The notes beneath the pieces were generated by a model. The model saw only the letters and a list, made by a program, of their open reading frames with translations. It searched no databases and was not told where the DNA came from. Shown piece by piece: positions 48,201-60,529 of a stretch of DNA of 64,000 bases. Position 1 is the stretch's first letter. The number at the start of each line of letters is the position of its first letter. Location of the stretch: positions 1,374,963-1,438,962 of the forward strand of contig CM034234.1 of assembly GCA_019916065.1 (NCBI GenBank), written 5' to 3'. Source of the DNA: Vitellaria paradoxa. Lineage: Eukaryota > Streptophyta > Magnoliopsida > Ericales > Sapotaceae. The translations under genes and the position numbers were made by a program.

Positions 48201-51200
48201 ACTTGAAATTCAATTCCTTTAATAGTTCCAGTCTAGTTTTCACGCAGAGAAATAATAAACAAGAAAACCCCTCAAAATGTTAGACCAAGCCTTTCCAATT
48301 GCTGTTTCATCTTCATCGTACAGCCAAATTTAGGATTTAAATTCTGTGTCAGTTTACTTTCTTCCAAGACCTACACAAGCTTCTATACAGCAAGTTCCTT
48401 TTATCCTTCCATTTTGAGTCCTTTGATGAGTATGCAAATCAAATAACAAAATCTTAGTCAAAGTGCATATTACGTACCTGGCCAGCCAGTGCCAGAGCAT
48501 CAGTAAGTAAAGATACTGCCAACCAAACTTGAAAACAAATCTGATGACCAGCCATAGGTATGGGGCCCTCTCTCGCTGCCATTGATGTAGCTAATGTTGT
48601 TGTCACAAAAATGGCTAAGGTTCTACAAATTAGAAACCCACCTGCAAACATGATGAACAGATCTTGTACCTAAAGAATGCATCTTAATAAGGTATAGAAT
48701 TGTAAACAATCTATTGGTACAGATCAGGTGGCATTAAAAAATGAATATTATTCAGCTTTTCCAGTCCAAGTAGTATGTGGTCAGTTTCTCAAACTCACAT
48801 GATCCCATTAGGGCTTAAGCCCATCATGCAGCTCTCATTACACCAACAAATATAGACCCATGGTTATCACAGGGTTCACTTGTATGGAACACATTATGTT
48901 GTAAGCTGAGAACTGCAGAAATCAATCATGATTTTTTTTTTTTTTTCAAACTGATTGAAATCAAATGACGTGGTAATGCAAAGACATATGCAGTAATCAC
49001 ACTATTGCTTGGATCCATGGCTGGATTATTCCAATGACCCAGTTAAACATACTTCTTTTCAACCCTTTATTTTGCATGCTGAAGCAGTGTTCATGGGCCC
49101 TAATCTCCATCCATCTGGTAGGCCATCTTACTTGATCGGAAATTGTTGAGAGACCTAGATAATGTCTACTGACAACCCAACCGTAAGCCAGATTATTGGC
49201 AATGCTTCATAGCAGCATCAACAGAAATGCGTTGAAACTGAATTAAAATTCACAAAAACAATATAATAACTTCTCCTGGAGTTAATTTTTGTGTAGTTCT
49301 ATGTTTCAGTATGAAAATGCATAGGAGGTTGATGATTCCATTTCCTGTTACAAGGTTGTAAGTTAAGCCACAGATTCCTTATAAATAAGAATAATGCTAA
49401 CATCCAGTAATGCTAACCTATATCTTAGAATTTTAACTTAGGTGCATGTTATCCAAGTCAATTAGGTTTACGACGAAACCTATAAATCAATCACTGTCTA
49501 TCAGTCTTTTGCCAATTGCCATAAACTTGTCATCATGCTTAACCTGTTTTCTAATCTTTTCTTCAAGATTATCAGTCAATTGACCATTAATGTAATTTTC
49601 CAAAATTGCCTGCTACAATCAGTGATGGCAACAAATTCCACCTTTTTTTTTTGGGGGGGGGGGGAGGGGGGAGGGGGACTTGGTGGGCCAGGGGGAAGCA
49701 AATTCATGCACAGAACTAGAGAGAAAAAAAAAAAAAGACACACACGAGCAAACATGCCAAATATACTAATTTATAAGAGATGTACCGGATTTCAGATAGT
49801 GTGCAACTCTTCTCCCATCAATATTTGGAGAAACAAGTATCACTTTGCCATTTAACTCCCGTAGAAGGATAAAAGCAATCAAATATCTGGTGTGAAAAAG
49901 AAAACTCATGAGGAGAAGGAAAACCACTCAAGTCCTAGATTTCTAAGAATACTGAGTATATCTATTAGTTTTACCACATCATTGACGTACTCAGAAATCA
50001 CAGTAGCGATGGCAGCACCACCAATGCCAAAACCCAGCAGAAAGATCAAAATTGGATCTAATATGGCATTCAATAAGTTGCCCACGCCTGAAATTGCATA
50101 GAAGACTTAGTTTTAAGTTGTTGACTGAGACCAATTAAGCTTCTAAACCACTGGCCCATACTTTATGCATCCAACCCAAGAAGTGTACAAGGAGGTTGGT
50201 GCATTTAGACTTTACAAAAAGTGGAAATAAGCTAAGTTGGAAAGAAAAGATGTTACATAAACTCAACTCAACAAAACCTCGGCCCCAAACTAGTTGGTAT
50301 ATAGAAAAATTATAAATTGATCATGATGCTTCCGGAATTGCATTCTAATGCATACGGTCAGAAAAATTAATGAGTTCAGATAAAGCTCCATGCTTTATGC
50401 ACAAACAACTCAGCAAATTCATTTGTTCAAGGTTGATTGCTCGTGTTGAGATTATATACAATTGATGAACCACATGGCAATTGATAGGATATATAGAACT
50501 TAATTGATGTAATATATGGTAGCAAATTTCCAAATAGATTATGAACATGCTTTAGTACTTGCCAACAGCATACAGAGGTGTCTTTGTATCTTTAAATCCC
50601 CGAAAAGTGCCTTGTGCTGCAAGTGCCATTACAAGTGGTGGAGCACCAAAGGCCCTCAGGGCAAGGAATTGCTCAGCTGGTATACGCATTGGTGAATCCT
50701 GCAACACAATAAGCCTCATTAAGCACAAACATACAAGGTCTCGAATCACTATCGAACCAAATTGATAAAGGCAGTAATAGAGTGATTATATCCAATGTGT
50801 TCATTGGTGCATATCTATTGTTAAACCTTGTTCACAGTAACTTCTGTAAGCACAGACATACAAGGTCCTGAATCACTATCAAAACTTCAAATTGTCAAAG
50901 GTGGTAATAGAGTGATGATATCCAGTGAGTCCATTTGTGCATATCTGTTCTCAAAACTTGTTCACATTAACTTCTGTAAAAGATAGATTATCATTCCACA
51001 TTCCTAGATGGGGTTAAAACAACTTAATTGGCATAGATAATTTTAACCATAAATCTCATGTGTGAATAACTAAAGCAAATGGCCTGCTGGGGTTCTAATA
51101 TGTGCTAAGGGACATGCACAATACTTATGAAAGTAGAATTAAAAATAATTCAATTGTAATGCAACCTAGTTATATGCATCTCCTATTGTTCCCTTGTCTA

Positions 51201-53477
51201 ATAAGAAGCTTATTGAATTATGACAAATAATAAGCACTCGATTTTTCTCCTCTACAGAAACTACAGCTTATGCAAACTGGCGTAAAAATAGTGCTAACCA
51301 AGAATGTTATTGAAACTAGGGAAACTTTCATCAGGTAATAACCTGCTGAGAAGGATTCTCTGTAAATACCGAAGAGAAAAAGACAATTCCAACTGAAGAA
51401 TACCCCCCCAACCCTAAAAATAAAGTGAATAAAATAAGAAAAACAACAAAGAAAGAAAGTCATGTAAGGGGGTTGAATCAAGATAGAAAGGAATGAAATA
51501 TATCAAGTTGAATGTGCTCCAACTGAAATGAGAACTAAGAAAGATGTGGAAAACCCGAAAAGTACTAAGTGTCAAGAGCTCAAATAAAAGAGAGAAACCT
51601 CATCGTTACTTTAACAACAAGCATACAAACTTTACAGAATTTATTTAGAATTTAGAAGTGTTAACAATGTGATACAGTATTCCTTAGAACCACCAAAGCG
51701 AAGTGGGAAGTGGGCAAAGGGCAGCATTCCAAAAAAGTCATGTATTTCATTGCATTTAAAGGGACGAAGGAACGCAATAAGATTATGAGAGGAGACTGCA
51801 GAAGATATGATTATGTATGCATTAAGAGTGTATGTGGCTCTAGATTAAGCAACAATATTATTAGAAGGATATCATATAGGCAATTGCATATAGGTGGAAC
51901 ATCCATCTCTTATTTAAATTAAAAATAACCATTGGAGAAGTGAGAAGACGGAAACAAAAATGTCCATTAACGTGTTTTATCGTAAATTAACAACCAAAGT
52001 AAAAGAAGAAGAAGAAGAAGAAGAAGAAGAAGAAGGGAAAAAAAAAACTTATGAATGTAGAAAGATGATGGTGAAATAGAGCAGTCTATTGAGCATGGAA
52101 TTCATGACTAGCTATGCACACGTACAACTGGTATACCCATGGTATTCATTAAGAAACCGGAGCCAATGGAAAGTGCTACAGCTTCTGCAATGCCAAGCCC
52201 GGCAGCTAGTGCTAAAGAAGTTGATACTGAAGGAAGAAGTATCTTGCTTGGGTGGTCAGCCACACAATCTCAACAAATAGCCAATGGAACCAAAAACTCA
52301 GTTAGATAGATGAAGAAGACAATCCCATAAATATACTCATGAAATATGAAAAGCTAAACAACAGAAAAATTCAATCCTCAATGGCCAATGCTACAATAAG
52401 TACCTTGGTCAATTTGATTAGATTCATCATCACTCTTGGCAAGCAGTGCCTGCTCTTCAGCAACAAATGATGTTGTGATGTTAAGCAAAGGAACATTAAA
52501 CAATTTTGACACCAGATTAAAAACTGAAGCTGATACACCTACAGCTGCCAATTCAACTGGTCCTACATAACAAAGAGTAATAAAGTATTTAGCTCCATAA
52601 ACCAGGTGGCACATTGCCTCACAGAAGCAAGAAACTCAAATACAAAACTTGAGACTAGCCATCATTGTTGTTATCTTTGTCATCATCCTATTTTTAACAA
52701 GCATCACTCACATTGATCACCTTAAATTGAGTAGACACCAGTATACTTTCGAGCATTGTCCAACCATATACTCAAATGTCTCAAAATTATAATCAGCAAT
52801 TTATTATACATATTGTCAAAGCCACAACAATCAATACAGGCCGCTGATTGGAAAATTAAGTTTGGTAGAGGAAATAATATAATGATGAGACAATAAGCCT
52901 ATAAATTAGAGCTTTCATAAATTGGAATTTGAATTTAACCAGAGCAACCATAAAACATATCAACTGTACCCAAATGGCCAACAAACGCGGTATCGACCAG
53001 TGAAGTTACTGGGTCAGCAGCAAGAGACAACGCAGCTGGCAAAGCTATAGACAAAATCTCCAATCCAAGTCCATCAATCTTAATCCACTCCCTAAAAAAA
53101 ATCAAAAAATCAAAAAACTAACACAAAATAAACCTTAACTTTAATTTAATGTCCATAGCCATAATTAAACTGTACCTTAGAAGAGAAGGTAAATTCAATG
53201 GCGATGAACCCGAACTGGAGCTTGGGTCCGGGCTCCTGATCCGGTTATTCGAGACTGGGGCCACGGGTTCCTGGGATGAGGGTTCGAGCGGGGTGCTCGG
53301 GCTCTTGCGAGGTGACGATTTCATTGATTCGGGGATTATCCGAAGACGAACTGAACAGCTAGGTTTTTGTGTAAGCATTGAACGTTTACAAGAAGGATTG
53401 GTTGAGTAGAAAAAACACTGGAATTGATGATGCCGAGACTGAATACAGAAGAGGCGGTTTGAGATGCCACTCGCCAT
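45217..53477 (-). CDS. DTX44: MATE transporter of DETOXIFICATION 44 type, plastid-targeted
   Basis: Thirteen exons (minus): 53477-53176, 53091-52970, 52562-52404, 52226-52126, 50698-50563, 50087-49991, 49886-49786, 48641-48478, 47406-47335, 47213-47097, 46004-45909, 45823-45702 and 45280-45217. All phases agree and the total is 1,653 nt, 550 residues plus stop. Residues 1 to about 100 are Ser/Arg/Pro-rich, like a plastid transit peptide. Twelve membrane helices of the MATE fold follow, with diagnostic text DPVTSLVDTAFVGHLG, PVELAAVGVSASVFNL, NAILDPILIF, and DGLYYGVSDFGYAAYSM. MATE proteins export organic solutes or cations using ion gradients; the substrate here is unknown. The intron after exon 5 starts with GC (TTG|GCAAGT). 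The last exon (RLGTKSGPWKLVW) matches the recalled C-terminus of Arabidopsis DTX44, which supports the model to the stop. Confidence 0.93.
49646..49680. repeat. T-run/G-run junction tract in a DTX44 intron
   Basis: T10 runs directly into G12 and further G-rich DNA. The same T-to-G junction occurs at 40326-40347, 41766-41786 and 46272-46290. G-rich tracts of this type can form quadruplexes. Confidence 0.85.
50255..50302 (-). repeat. SINE-like fragment in a DTX44 intron
   Basis: AACTCAACTCAACAAAACC and CGGCCCCAAACTAGTTGG is the reverse complement of a string related to 28750-28795. Only the 3'-type end is visible. Confidence 0.5.
52004..52035. repeat. (GAA)n microsatellite in a DTX44 intron
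   Basis: About ten GAA units run uninterrupted, followed by GGG and an A run. Confidence 0.9.
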
Positions 53478-53479
53478 TT

Positions 53480-55055
53480 TCAATTCTATTTCTACGAGAG
53501 AGAGGGAGAGAGAGAGAGAGAGTTGAAAAGGGGTTTTCTGGTGAGAGAAATTCCCGGGAACCACACATTCGTTTGCTGTATCTGTGTGTTTGCTTATATC
53601 AACTGATTTAACGGTTAGAATTCATCTCAGTTAAAATATCTCCATGAAAGCTTCGTTATTACTATGCAACAGTACGCTCGCACCAGCGACGTACTACTCG
53701 CGCCAGCGACGTACTTCCCATGTCAGCCACAGCTCCTCTATTGGGCCCTCAAGGACATGGACTGGCTTTTTTGGGCCCAATTTGATTTTGAATAGGCTTA
53801 GTTGGATCGAATTTGATTGGAATACAAGGCCTACCTAAAGAGGGCCACTTAGCACACTCCGACTAAAGTTGACTATGGGCCGGACCGGGCTTAATAATAT
53901 TTTAATAGTCATCAGGCCCGGTCTAAAAATGTTTTTATCTTTACGTAATAACTTTGCCCTCAAATATATATCGCTTCTTTAGGCCATCCACGCTATTTTT
54001 TTTTAATATAAAATACAATAAAAGCAACAAATTTTTTTTTAACAAATTCTTTATTCAACATCGTTATAAATCTTCTCTAAGTCTACAGCATTGCATAATT
54101 ACTTCTTTAATCTTTTTATATTTCTTTTTATATTTATTATTCTGTCTCCAAATTATACAGCTGCAAATATGTTGTTAAATAAAGCAACGGGTAACTCTAA
54201 ATACACTTCATTTTCAGTTTTTTATAATTGTCGTATCTCGAAAAATATTATATTCAGGTTATTTTATTAAATTTATTCAAGATAAAGCAAAAGCGAAATG
54301 CATTTAATATTTTCTTAAAAAAATACATATTTATATTATAATATAATATTAATGCTGTAATAGTATATTACATTCCTGCATTAACAAATATAATAATAAT
54401 TTACTTATGTTATAATAATTCATGTAATATTATTATAAAAAATTACTCTTATAATATTTTCAAAGTTTCAATCCAGTAGCAACAATAACTTTTTTGAGAT
54501 CTAAATATGGAATCTAATAATATTGAATCATAGATGCACTTGTCGAATTTAAATGAAAATGAACACGATAGATTTTTAATTCTTACCTCTCTATTCATTC
54601 ATTTGTTTGTAATGTTCACAAATATTATGAATTTTAATTTTTTTTTTTTTTGGGTTGAGTTCTATTATTTTTTTTATTTTTTTTTTGTAATTGAAAGTGT
54701 CTTAGTCAACTTGCGCACATATTGACTAATATCTGAAATTTAGGGATGGATATGAGATGAGTAGGAGACTGGTACGCATATACTCGTACCCGATATTCAA
54801 ACTTAAATCAATCTCCATATTTTATCCAATTCTTATTGAGAATTTATTTTTATCTCTCATTTCCGACCAATAGGAAACGAGGATCCCTACAAGAAATCGC
54901 GTAACTGAGATGGAAAAAAATATAAAATTTTTAATAAATTTCAAAGTATAGATTCCAAATTCCAAACACAAAAAACACAAACACGAAAATGAAGACCGCA
55001 AACATTGACGCCCAAACGGCACAAAGCAAGGGAAGTGGGGGCTAACATTATCAAG
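53480..55055. other. DTX44 upstream region
   Basis: Holds the 5' UTR with a (CT)n tract (minus strand, 53497-53522), a GC-richer part at about 53660-53900 containing GCGACGTACT twice, then AT-rich DNA with T runs. No further gene recognised. Confidence 0.55.
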
Positions 55056-55058
55056 TGA

Positions 55059-56834
55059 TGCTAGCCTGCTGCCAGCGTAAGGGAAGAAAAAAAGTCAACT
55101 TTTTTTTTATAGTTAATTAATAAAAAATTAATTTTTTCTGTGTTTGGAAGAAAAAAAAATTAACTTTTAATAGTTAGCTTTTTTTGGTTTTTTGTTAGTT
55201 TGACATTTTTGCCCTTCAATGTTTAAAAGAATTTTAAAATATAAGAGAGTAAATTTAGCTATTTCAAAAAAAAAAACTAGTAGCTGGTAGCTGAGCTGCT
55301 AACTTTTTTACCCAAACATAACCTCAAAAGTTAATTAACCCAACAATTTTATTTTTTATTTTTTTATTTTTTTGTAAGAATGTGGGTCAAAAAATTAAAA
55401 CATTTTTGAGTTATTGGGTATTATATTAATTATATTGAATATTAAATTATTTAAAAATAAAATTTTATTAATATAAATTAAAATATTATAATAAAATTTC
55501 AGTTATTAATATGATTTTAAAATATTTTTAAATGAATATTTTGAAAGTATTTAAAAATGAAATTTATCAATATAATTTAAATACTAAAAATTCAACAATT
55601 GTAAAAATCAGAGTAATTACATATATCTCGTTGAACCCATATAAAAATATTTTTCATTATAAAAAATAAATTACACTGAAAATTAATTTTCTAAATTTTT
55701 TAACAATTGTTGCTTGAATTATTATAAAAAAATTTAGATAATTAATATAAAGGTAATTGTTATAAAAAAAACAAAAACAAAAGTTAGCTTGTATGAATAC
55801 TTAAATTTAACCCCAAAAAAAAACATTGCGTGGATTACTTTTTTATGGTAAAAATCAAAATATTTTAATATGCTAATTGAACAGAAGTTTATTTAAAGCG
55901 TAGATTATTGCAAATTGAATTTTCAAATATTTTTAAAATGTCTAAAAATATCTTTAAATTATATTGATAACCAAATTTTTATTATAATATTTTAAATTAT
56001 ATTAATTAATTTTTGTTTATACATTTTTATATTCAATATAATTAATATATCACCCAATTACTCAAAAATTTAAATTAAATTTTTTTATAATAATTCAAGT
56101 AGCAATTGTTAAAAAAATTTAAAAAAATAATTTATTAATATAATTTATTTTTTATAATAGAAAATATTTTTTATATGAGTTCAATGAGACACATGTAAAT
56201 ACTCTGATTTTTACTATAATATTTTAATTATATTGATAAATTTTATTTTTAAATAATTTGAAATATTCATTTAAAATTATATTGATAACTGAATTTTTAT
56301 TATAATATTTTAATTTTATTAATAAATTTTATTTTTTAATATTTTCTCAATATAATTAATATATTATCTAATAAATCAAAAATATTTTTATTATTTGACC
56401 CACATTCTTACAAAAAAATAAATAAATAAAATTGCCGGATTGATTGATGCTGGGGGCTGTGTTTGGGTAAAAAAACTAGTAGCTTGGTCACCAGCTACTA
56501 ATTTTTTTTTATTTTTTAAAATGACCAAATTTATCTTTTTATATTTTAAAATTCTTTTAAACATTGAAGGGTAAAAATATTAAACTAACGAAAAGTTAAA
56601 AAGTTAATTACTAAAAAATTAACTTTTTTTTTCCTTTCTAAACACAAAAAATTAACTTTTTAGTAGTTAATTAGTAACCTATTACCCAAAAAAAAAAGTT
56701 AACTTTTTTCTCCTCAAATTTAACTGAAGTTCCCGGTTAAAACTACATTTGAACAAAAAAAAAAATCAAAAATAAAAAAAATAGAAAAAAAAAGATCAAA
56801 ACGTGCGGCTAGCGTACGCTGGTAGCGGGCTAAC
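55059..56834. mobile_element. 1.8-kb foldback (nearly full-length palindrome) element
   Basis: The two arms are inverted copies along most of their length. Outer ends: TGCTAGCCTGCTGCCAGCGT at 55059 against (inverted) TGTTAGCCCGCTACCAGCGT ending at 56834. Mid-arm: CCCTTCAATGTTTAAAAGAA at about 55211 against TTCTTTTAAACATTGAAGGG at about 56551. Near the centre: TAACAATTGTTGCTTGAATT at 55701 against AATTCAAGTAGCAATTGTTA at about 56092. No coding sequence is seen; the class is unclear, as no convincing target duplication was found. Confidence 0.85.
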
Positions 56835-57009
56835 ATTAGGCCCCGGCTGCCCAAAGCAGGAACCTCCACTTCAGCCAGTAAGTCCTGGTGGTTGTTTCTG
56901 CAGTCATGGCTGGTTGCCAGGAAGAATTTGCTGATCATCCTGTTAAGAAACTCATTCTGATCACCCCTACTCCTCGGATTATTCCTCAAAAGTCTATGAT
57001 TTGATTCAA

Positions 57010-57345
57010 TGGTTTTTTTTTTTTTTTTTTTCGATAGGAAACAATGAGAGAATTATTCAAATGAAAAAATGGGATAACTAGGCGAGAATTGAAAGAAATG
57101 AATTTTTTCAAACACTTGTTACAGGTGATTTTAAAAAATTTCAAAGATTGGTTAGGGCATAAGTTGGAGATAAACTCGTAATTGTACTCTACGTAATTTT
57201 TGAAATTTTTTAAAAAATATTTTCATACCCTTCCCAACTCCAAAAAAGATCATCAAATCTCTTACTTGTTCAACGTGAGAATTGAGTAGGGTACCAAGGG
57301 ATGGACCAAGATGAAGTCCTAAAATTAACGAGGGGATAAACCTCC
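57010..57345 (-). mobile_element. Retroposon copy 2 (5'-truncated), minus orientation
   Basis: A T22 tract at about 57011-57032 (a poly(A) tail on minus) follows, on minus, a body ending TTGAATAATTCTCTCATTG and TTTCCTATCG. It has the same 3' body as 57396-57803. Text on both sides is nearly the same (CGGATTATTCCTCAAAAGTC versus CGGATTATTTGTCAAAAGTC, about 40 bp each), resembling a very long target duplication or a local duplication. Confidence 0.65.
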
Positions 57346-57387
57346 AACTCCCCGGATTATTTGTCAAAAGTCTGTGATTTGCTTCGG

Positions 57388-57803
57388 TGGTTTTTTTTTT
57401 TTTTTTTTTTTTCTTTATAGGAAACAATGAGAGAATTATTCCTTAATAAAAAAATAGGATAACAATACAAGAGTTGAAAGAAATGAAATTTTTTTAGAAA
57501 TATCACAATACCTTACCCGATCCTCAAAAAATCTCTGAATCCCCTATCCATTTAGGAATGTTGGATAGAGTACGGACAGATCAACCGAGATGACCATCCC
57601 TACTGGAGTCTTGAAGTTAACAAGGAGATAAACGTCCAATAGTTTTGACTAGAGTCTTGAAGTTAACAAGGAAATAAACCTCCAATGATTTTGAGGAGAC
57701 TCAAAATAACGTGGGGATAAATTTTCAATGGTCTTTAAAAGACTCGAACTAGTGACCATGAGAGAGCAAACTTAAAAATTTATCAGTTGACCTAGCCCTC
57801 AAG
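57388..57803 (-). mobile_element. tRNA-derived SINE, minus orientation
   Basis: Read on minus it starts GGGCTAGGTCAACTGATAA (A-box-like) and has a B box GGTCACTAGTTCGAGTC about 40 bases later (57760-57735 region). After a body of about 350 bp it ends AATAATTCTCTCATTG, TTTCCTATAAAG and a long A tail (plus-strand T run at 57391-57413). It shares the CCTAT-type 3' end with the SINE at 3811-3912. Confidence 0.65.
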
Positions 57804-58454
57804 ATTATTATTATTATTTAATTATGAAATTTTTTAATATCCATTATCCATGAGTTTCATTATTACTCAGGAGTCATTTTATGAGTTTCATAATTATTAT
57901 TAGAGATGTGTACCATCATTTGTTAGGAGTTCTTTTATGACAGTTTTGTAACTATACATTGGCCAAAATATCATCTAGCAACAGATTAATTAATGTACAC
58001 TAACAAGACAATTAAATAAATTTACTATTTTACCCTTCATCATTTCTGATATGCTTCGAGTCCCTCTTTCGTGTACCTGGAGGAGCTCGCAGTGCGATAA
58101 TTTCACAAAAAAAAAAATCTCTCAAAATTACCTTCTTATTTACTTGCAAAACGGACGATTATTTTTTTTTATTGAAAAGTTAAATTTTGATTTTTAATTA
58201 ATAGCCTTCTCAAACAGAAACTTTAGAAAAAAAAAAACTAATTAATTAATTTCATAATTCTATCGTACATTGCACTACTAGCTAATTATATGAAACTAAT
58301 TGATGAAAGAACACAACACTACCAATCAGAAATTTGGAAAAAAAAATTACTTATATGCTCGAATTGAAGAAAAGAGAAAGGTGTGGGAGGGATTTTAAAT
58401 TATTCAATTTTGATTTTTGGGTTCGTAGAGGAAGGGACGATGAATGTCCCTATT

Positions 58455-59095
58455 TTTGTTTTGAGAAATGCGATGCTCATTTCTTTTAATTTACACTATT
58501 AGTTACACTCTAATCAAAATGATGCCGTTTTGAAAATTTTATTTTTATTTAATAAAAGTAATGTTTGATAAAAAATGTGTAAAGGTTGAATAAAATTAGA
58601 GATTTTATTTTTATTTTTTATGAAAAATTAAAAAATAGAAAAAGTTAGATAAAATAAAAAAATTAATAAACATTTTGGAGAAACTTTGAGCTCAGGTGGG
58701 CTCTTAGTTTTTCAACAGAAAAAGTTTTGTTTTGTATAATTTATTTGATTAAATTTTATTTTTTATTTCTTTTCTAACTTTTAGATCTTTCGAGCTAATT
58801 GTTCACATTTAAAGGAAGTATTTAAAAATAAAAGATTATTGTACATGTTAAAAAATATATTTTTTTTCACTTGTACGTTATTTTTTTTTTAATTTAAAAT
58901 AATATGTTTGAAATTATTAGCGGAAAGAAAAAAAAAAAAAACTGATTTGTTATTAATAGGGATACTTCATCATTTCCATTTTATTCATTTTGGACTCTTT
59001 ATTCATAAAGGGACAAAACACACCGTTTTGGTCAGAGTGTAACTAAGAAAGTAAAACGAAGGGATTAAGCGTATCATTAATATTTTGTTTTTTTC
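58455..59095. mobile_element. MITE-like inverted repeat element
   Basis: TTAGTTACACTCTAATCAAA at about 58499 matches, inverted, GGTCAGAGTGTAACTAAG at about 59029. The match extends outward (CTATTTTTGTTTTGAGAAATG on the left against the TTTTGTTTTTTTCTAATTTG side on the right). Borders are approximate and the interior is AT-rich and non-coding. Confidence 0.55.
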
Positions 59096-59227
59096 TAATT
59101 TGAACACAAATCTAATGATAAAATGGATGACAAAAAGATTTACACACAATTACATTTTAGATAAAAATTCTCCATGATCTGTGCTCGAGCATCATCGGAT
59201 GCGAAGTTGTTAATCAAGGTTAACTAA

Positions 59228-59431
59228 CTACTGCATGAGAGTGAGGGAGATGGCCTCTCGCAGGGTTTGGATATGGACGGTTATCGCCTGAACGAGGTCA
59301 CCGTTCAAAATTGTCTCCGTTGGGTGTTTCATGTTTAGCATTATGACCTCTTGCTTCAGAGGGAGACGGCGGCTGCAGGGAGAATTTGGCTCAAGGGGAA
59401 GGGTTAGACTCATGAAAATGGAAAGTGACAA
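59228..59431 (-). other. Unidentified 67-codon ORF in a non-AT-rich island
   Basis: The island at about 59165-59440 is notably less AT-rich than its surroundings. Its minus strand carries an open frame whose middle reads LPLKQEVIMLNMKHPTETI, with a composition plausible for a soluble helical protein. I recognise no family. It could be a gene remnant carried by a repeat, or chance. Confidence 0.3.
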
Positions 59432-60059
59432 AATTCATTGCGGAATAGGAAAAATAATTGAGCACCCATGAAAAGTCCCCTTGACCCCAAAAAAATAAGT
59501 GAATGCTTCTAGATTCCCCCCCCCCCCCCCCTTTATGTTAGGGATAGAATTGATACTTTATAAGTACATTAACAATTGCCTAGGCACAAAAATATAATTA
59601 GGTGGGTAAATAATTTAAATTTAAATTTATAAAACAAACTTATATAAAAAAAATGTAAAAATAACCTAAATCATTAATGAAAAAAGATCCAGTTATAAAA
59701 TTTTATTATTTATTATAAATATTATCACATTTTTTAAAATATTAATTTAAAATCTTTTATATAAAAATTATTCAAAAAAATATGGGAAGAGCGAGAGAAG
59801 AAAATAATTCTGATCATTAAAAATATTTAAAATTTAAAATTTTCTTATTATATAAATGACACAGAGTATGAAAATATATGCATTTAAAATTTAAGTTTTA
59901 AACACATTAAAATTGAATTTTTAATTTAAATATTTATTTTTAATAAAATTTTTAAAAAAATAAAATTTAAATATATTTTTTAAATAAAAAATTAGTTGAC
60001 TTTGTCTAATAGGTATTCTTATATTATTTAATAATAATAGTTAATATAAGTAAAACACA

Positions 60060-60475
60060 ATACATATAATATATGTATGTATAATTTTACGAAATATAAT
60101 ATATATTTATTTGAATTTCAAATTTTTAATTTAAAGGATGTGTTTTATTATATAGATAATAAACGATGACGTGGTGAAACGATGACTAGGACAAATGTTT
60201 AATCAAAAGATGTGTTTTATTATATAGATATATATAATATATGTATGTATGTAATTTTACAAAATATAATGTAATATATATTTATTTGAATTTTAAATTT
60301 TAAATTTAAAGAATGTGTTTTATTATATAGATAATAAGTGATGACGTAGCAAAATGATGACTGGGACAAATGTCAAATTAAATGATGTGTTTTATTATAT
60401 AGATAAGCGATGACGTGGCGAAATGATGACTGAAACAAATGTCAAATCAAAAATGCGTTTTATTAAATAGATTTG
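60060..60475. repeat. Higher-order tandem repeat
   Basis: GTGTTTTATTATATAGATA starts near 60138, 60210, 60312, 60384 and (as GCGTTTTATTAAATAGAT) near 60453. A 72-bp unit with GATGACGTGG and GACAAATGT alternates with an AT-rich spacer (ATATAATATATGTATGTA), giving a period of 174 bp at the higher level. Confidence 0.85.
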
Positions 60476-60529
60476 TTAGTAATTATAATCTAACTATAAA
60501 ATGCACCATATTCCCTAGGGCCAATACTT

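Noticed and set aside
55041..56834. GGGCTAACATTA at both ends of the foldback as a 12-bp target duplication
   Set aside because: At the right end this string overlaps the terminal inverted repeat itself, so it cannot be a clean target duplication.
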